Source: Dickeya chrysanthemi NCPPB 402 (GTDB lineage Bacteria; Pseudomonadota; Gammaproteobacteria; Enterobacterales; Enterobacteriaceae). Taken from it: 64,000 nucleotides of DNA. The notes beneath the pieces were generated by a model. It was not told the DNA's origin and did no database searches. It saw only the letters and a program-made list of their open reading frames with translations. The stretch covers positions 1,063,847-1,127,846 of the forward strand of contig NZ_CM001974.1 of NCBI RefSeq assembly GCF_000406105.1. Reading direction: 5' to 3'. The translations under genes and the position numbers were made by a program. Numbering within the stretch: the first letter of the stretch is position 1; the number at the start of each line of letters is the position of its first letter. This document shows, piece after piece, positions 62,145 to 64,000 of the stretch.

Positions 62145-62879
62145 ATGGAGGGCTGGCAGCGCGCATTTGTCTTGCATGGGCGACCTTATAGCGAAACCAG
62201 CCTACTGCTGGATCTATTTTCTGAAGATGAAGGCCGTGTCCGGGTGCTGGCTAAAGGTGCCCGGGCGCGGCGTTCAAGTCTAAAAGGCGCTCTCCAACCG
62301 TTTACGCCGTTGCTGGTAAGGTGGGGGGGGCGAGGTGAAGTTAAAACGTTGCGTAACGCAGAACCCGTCTCTCTGGCGTTACCGCTGAGCGGTTCATTAT
62401 TATACAGTGGCTTGTATGTGAACGAGTTGCTGACTCGGGTTCTGGAGCTGGAAACCAATTACTCCGCACTTTTCTTCGATTATCTCCACTGTTTACAGCA
62501 ATTGGCTGCTGCCAATGGTTCACCAGAGCCGGCGTTACGTCGTTTCGAGCTGGCTTTGCTGGAGCATCTTGGTTATGGCGTAGATTTTCTGCATTGTGCC
62601 GGCAGTGGTGAACCTGTTGCCGACACCATGACGTATCGTTACCGTTCGGAAAAGGGTTTTATTGCCAGCCTGGTGGTGGATAATGTCAGCTTTACCGGAC
62701 GTGAGTTGCAGGCGCTGGCGTCAAGGGAGTTTCCGGACATTGAGACTTTGCGGGCCGCCAAACGCTTCACCCGCATGGCGTTGAAACCTTACCTTGGTGG
62801 GAAACCACTGAAAAGTCGGGAGTTATTTCGGCAGTTTATACCCAAACCCTATAAGGTGCCGCCCGATGAAAAGATCTAG
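62145..62879 (+). CDS. recO: DNA repair protein RecO
   Basis: Loads RecA on SSB-coated DNA together with RecR. N-terminal OB fold ([25 protein letters not shown]) and a helical C-terminal domain ending [10 protein letters not shown]. 244 residues, in frame and intact. The coding sequence contains eight consecutive G (62323-62330) within VRWGGRGE, a potential slippage site. Confidence 0.96.
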   Translation: MEGWQRAFVLHGRPYSETSLLLDLFSEDEGRVRVLAKGARARRSSLKGALQPFTPLLVRWGGRGEVKTLRNAEPVSLALPLSGSLLYSGLYVNELLTRVLELETNYSALFFDYLHCLQQLAAANGSPEPALRRFELALLEHLGYGVDFLHCAGSGEPVADTMTYRYRSEKGFIASLVVDNVSFTGRELQALASREFPDIETLRAAKRFTRMALKPYLGGKPLKSRELFRQFIPKPYKVPPDEKI

Positions 62880-62950
62880 AACCGAGCAGGTATCGCCAGG
62901 TACGACCGGCGTGTACACTGCGGCGATGACTTATTGTTGAAGGATGGATC

Positions 62951-63682
62951 ATGGCTGAGTTGTTGTTAGGTGTGAATATTGATCACATTGCGACCTTGCG
63001 TAATGCGCGTGGTACGGCGTATCCCGATCCGATACAAGCGGCGTTTGTGGCGGAACAGTCTGGAGCTGATGGTATTACGGTACATTTGCGTGAAGATCGA
63101 CGTCATATTACCGATCGCGATGTCCGTTTGCTGCGTCAGACTATTCAGACTCGCATGAATCTGGAGATGGCGGTAACCGATGAAATGCTGGCGATTGCCT
63201 GTGAGTTGAAACCGCACTTTTGTTGTTTGGTGCCGGAGAAACGTCAGGAAGTGACGACGGAAGGCGGGTTGGATGTGGCGGGGCAGCTCTCTCGCATCAC
63301 GGCGGCGGTGACGCAATTACGTGAAGCGGGGATTCAGGTATCGTTGTTTATTGATGCTGATCGCGCTCAGATTGACGCTGCAGTAGCCAGCGGCGCGCCT
63401 TATATTGAAATTCATACCGGTGCTTACGCCGATGCAGAAAACGACGTCGACCGGCAACATGAATTTGAGCGTATCCGTGACGCAGCGACTTATGCCGCTT
63501 CTTGTGGCATCAAAGTGAACGCCGGTCATGGGTTGACATACCACAATGTTCTGCCGATCGCCGCATTGCCGGAAATGCATGAACTGAATATCGGTCACGC
63601 CATTATCGGGCGCGCAGTGATGAGCGGTCTGGCCTTGGCGGTGGCGGAGATGAAAAACCTGATGCGGGAAGCGCGCCGCTAA
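62951..63682 (+). CDS. pdxJ: Pyridoxine 5'-phosphate synthase
   Basis: Final ring-closing step of vitamin B6 synthesis, joining 1-deoxyxylulose 5-phosphate and 3-amino-2-oxopropyl phosphate. Family motifs: [17 protein letters not shown] at the N terminus, [12 protein letters not shown] near residue 42, [13 protein letters not shown] near 95 and [11 protein letters not shown] near 190. 243 residues. Its stop overlaps the acpS start by one base. Confidence 0.97.
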   Translation: MAELLLGVNIDHIATLRNARGTAYPDPIQAAFVAEQSGADGITVHLREDRRHITDRDVRLLRQTIQTRMNLEMAVTDEMLAIACELKPHFCCLVPEKRQEVTTEGGLDVAGQLSRITAAVTQLREAGIQVSLFIDADRAQIDAAVASGAPYIEIHTGAYADAENDVDRQHEFERIRDAATYAASCGIKVNAGHGLTYHNVLPIAALPEMHELNIGHAIIGRAVMSGLALAVAEMKNLMREARR

Positions 63683-64000
63683 TGGCGATTTTAGGTCTCG
63701 GCACGGATATTGTCGAAATCGCACGTATTGAGGCGATCGTTGGTCGTTCCGGCGATCGCCTTGCTCAGCGTGTGCTTAGCGAGCAGGAATGGAAGCAATA
63801 TCAGGTCCATTCCCAGCCTATTCGTTTTCTGGCGAAGCGTTTTGCCGTGAAAGAGGCCGCAGCCAAGGCATTTGGAACCGGTATTCGAGACGGCCTGGCG
63901 TTTGCTCAGTTTGAAGTACTTAACGATTCACTGGGAAAACCCAGTCTGCGTTTTCTGGCACGCGCCGCCGAACTGGCACAGACCATGGGGGTCAGGCATG
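63682..64000 (+). CDS. acpS: Holo-[acyl-carrier-protein] synthase, cut by the window end
   Basis: Transfers phosphopantetheine to acyl carrier protein, using the product of the pan pathway after CoA synthesis. The first 106 residues are present: [14 protein letters not shown] with the metal-binding Asp, and [19 protein letters not shown] with the catalytic Glu-Ala-Ala segment. The remaining 20 or so residues lie beyond the window. Confidence 0.96.
   Translation, partial: MAILGLGTDIVEIARIEAIVGRSGDRLAQRVLSEQEWKQYQVHSQPIRFLAKRFAVKEAAAKAFGTGIRDGLAFAQFEVLNDSLGKPSLRFLARAAELAQTMGVRH

Overview
The window is chromosomal DNA of an enterobacterium. Nearly every protein is a close, full-length match to an Escherichia coli K-12 counterpart that I recognise, and gene order follows two E. 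coli blocks that are far apart there. Gene content, with an Fbp/Sfu-type ABC permease locus and a MetY-type sulfhydrylase, fits a soft-rot member of the Pectobacteriaceae such as Dickeya. The genus is inference; no marker in the window settles it.

Left part (1-43.9 kb). The first block runs yafD, mltD, gloB, yafS, rnhA, dnaQ, tRNA-Asp. The class Ib ribonucleotide reductase operon nrdHIEF follows, then speED and yacC. An accessory patch (11.7-15.7 kb) sits where E. coli has cueO-gcd. It holds an ABC permease, an odd ATPase, a small proline-rich exported protein and an acetyltransferase. Then come hpt, can, yadGH, panBCD, folK-pcnB, gluQRS, dksA, sfsA, thpR, hrpB, mrcB, hemL, erpA, mtn-btuF, dgt, degP, cdaR and a sulfate uptake operon, sbp-cysTWA.

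Junction (43.9-45 kb). About 0.7 kb without a recognisable gene contains a tRNA-like 114-nt element that ends in a copy of the tRNA-Lys 3' end. Next are tRNA-Lys and three tRNA-Val genes on the minus strand, behind a strong stable-RNA promoter.

Right part (45-64 kb). gltX, a MetY-like enzyme, two tRNA-Ala, ung, grcA, srmB, trmN6, nadB, rpoE-rseABC, lepA-lepB, rnc-era-recO, pdxJ and the start of acpS follow the second E. coli block.

The genes are mostly housekeeping: replication and repair (dnaQ, rnhA, recO, ung, dgt), nucleotide supply (nrd, hpt), polyamines (spe), pantothenate (pan), envelope (mltD, mrcB, degP, rpoE-rse), translation and RNA (lepA, rnc, era, srmB, pcnB, hrpB, tRNAs) and sulfur uptake. 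I see no prophage, CRISPR array or intact insertion sequence. The most interesting signals are non-coding or sub-genic: the tRNA-like element, a hairpin covering a ribosome-binding site, tandem repeats in three leaders, paired NrdR and FNR sites, a non-canonical pcnB start, a frameshifted yafS and an ABC ATPase with degraded catalytic motifs.
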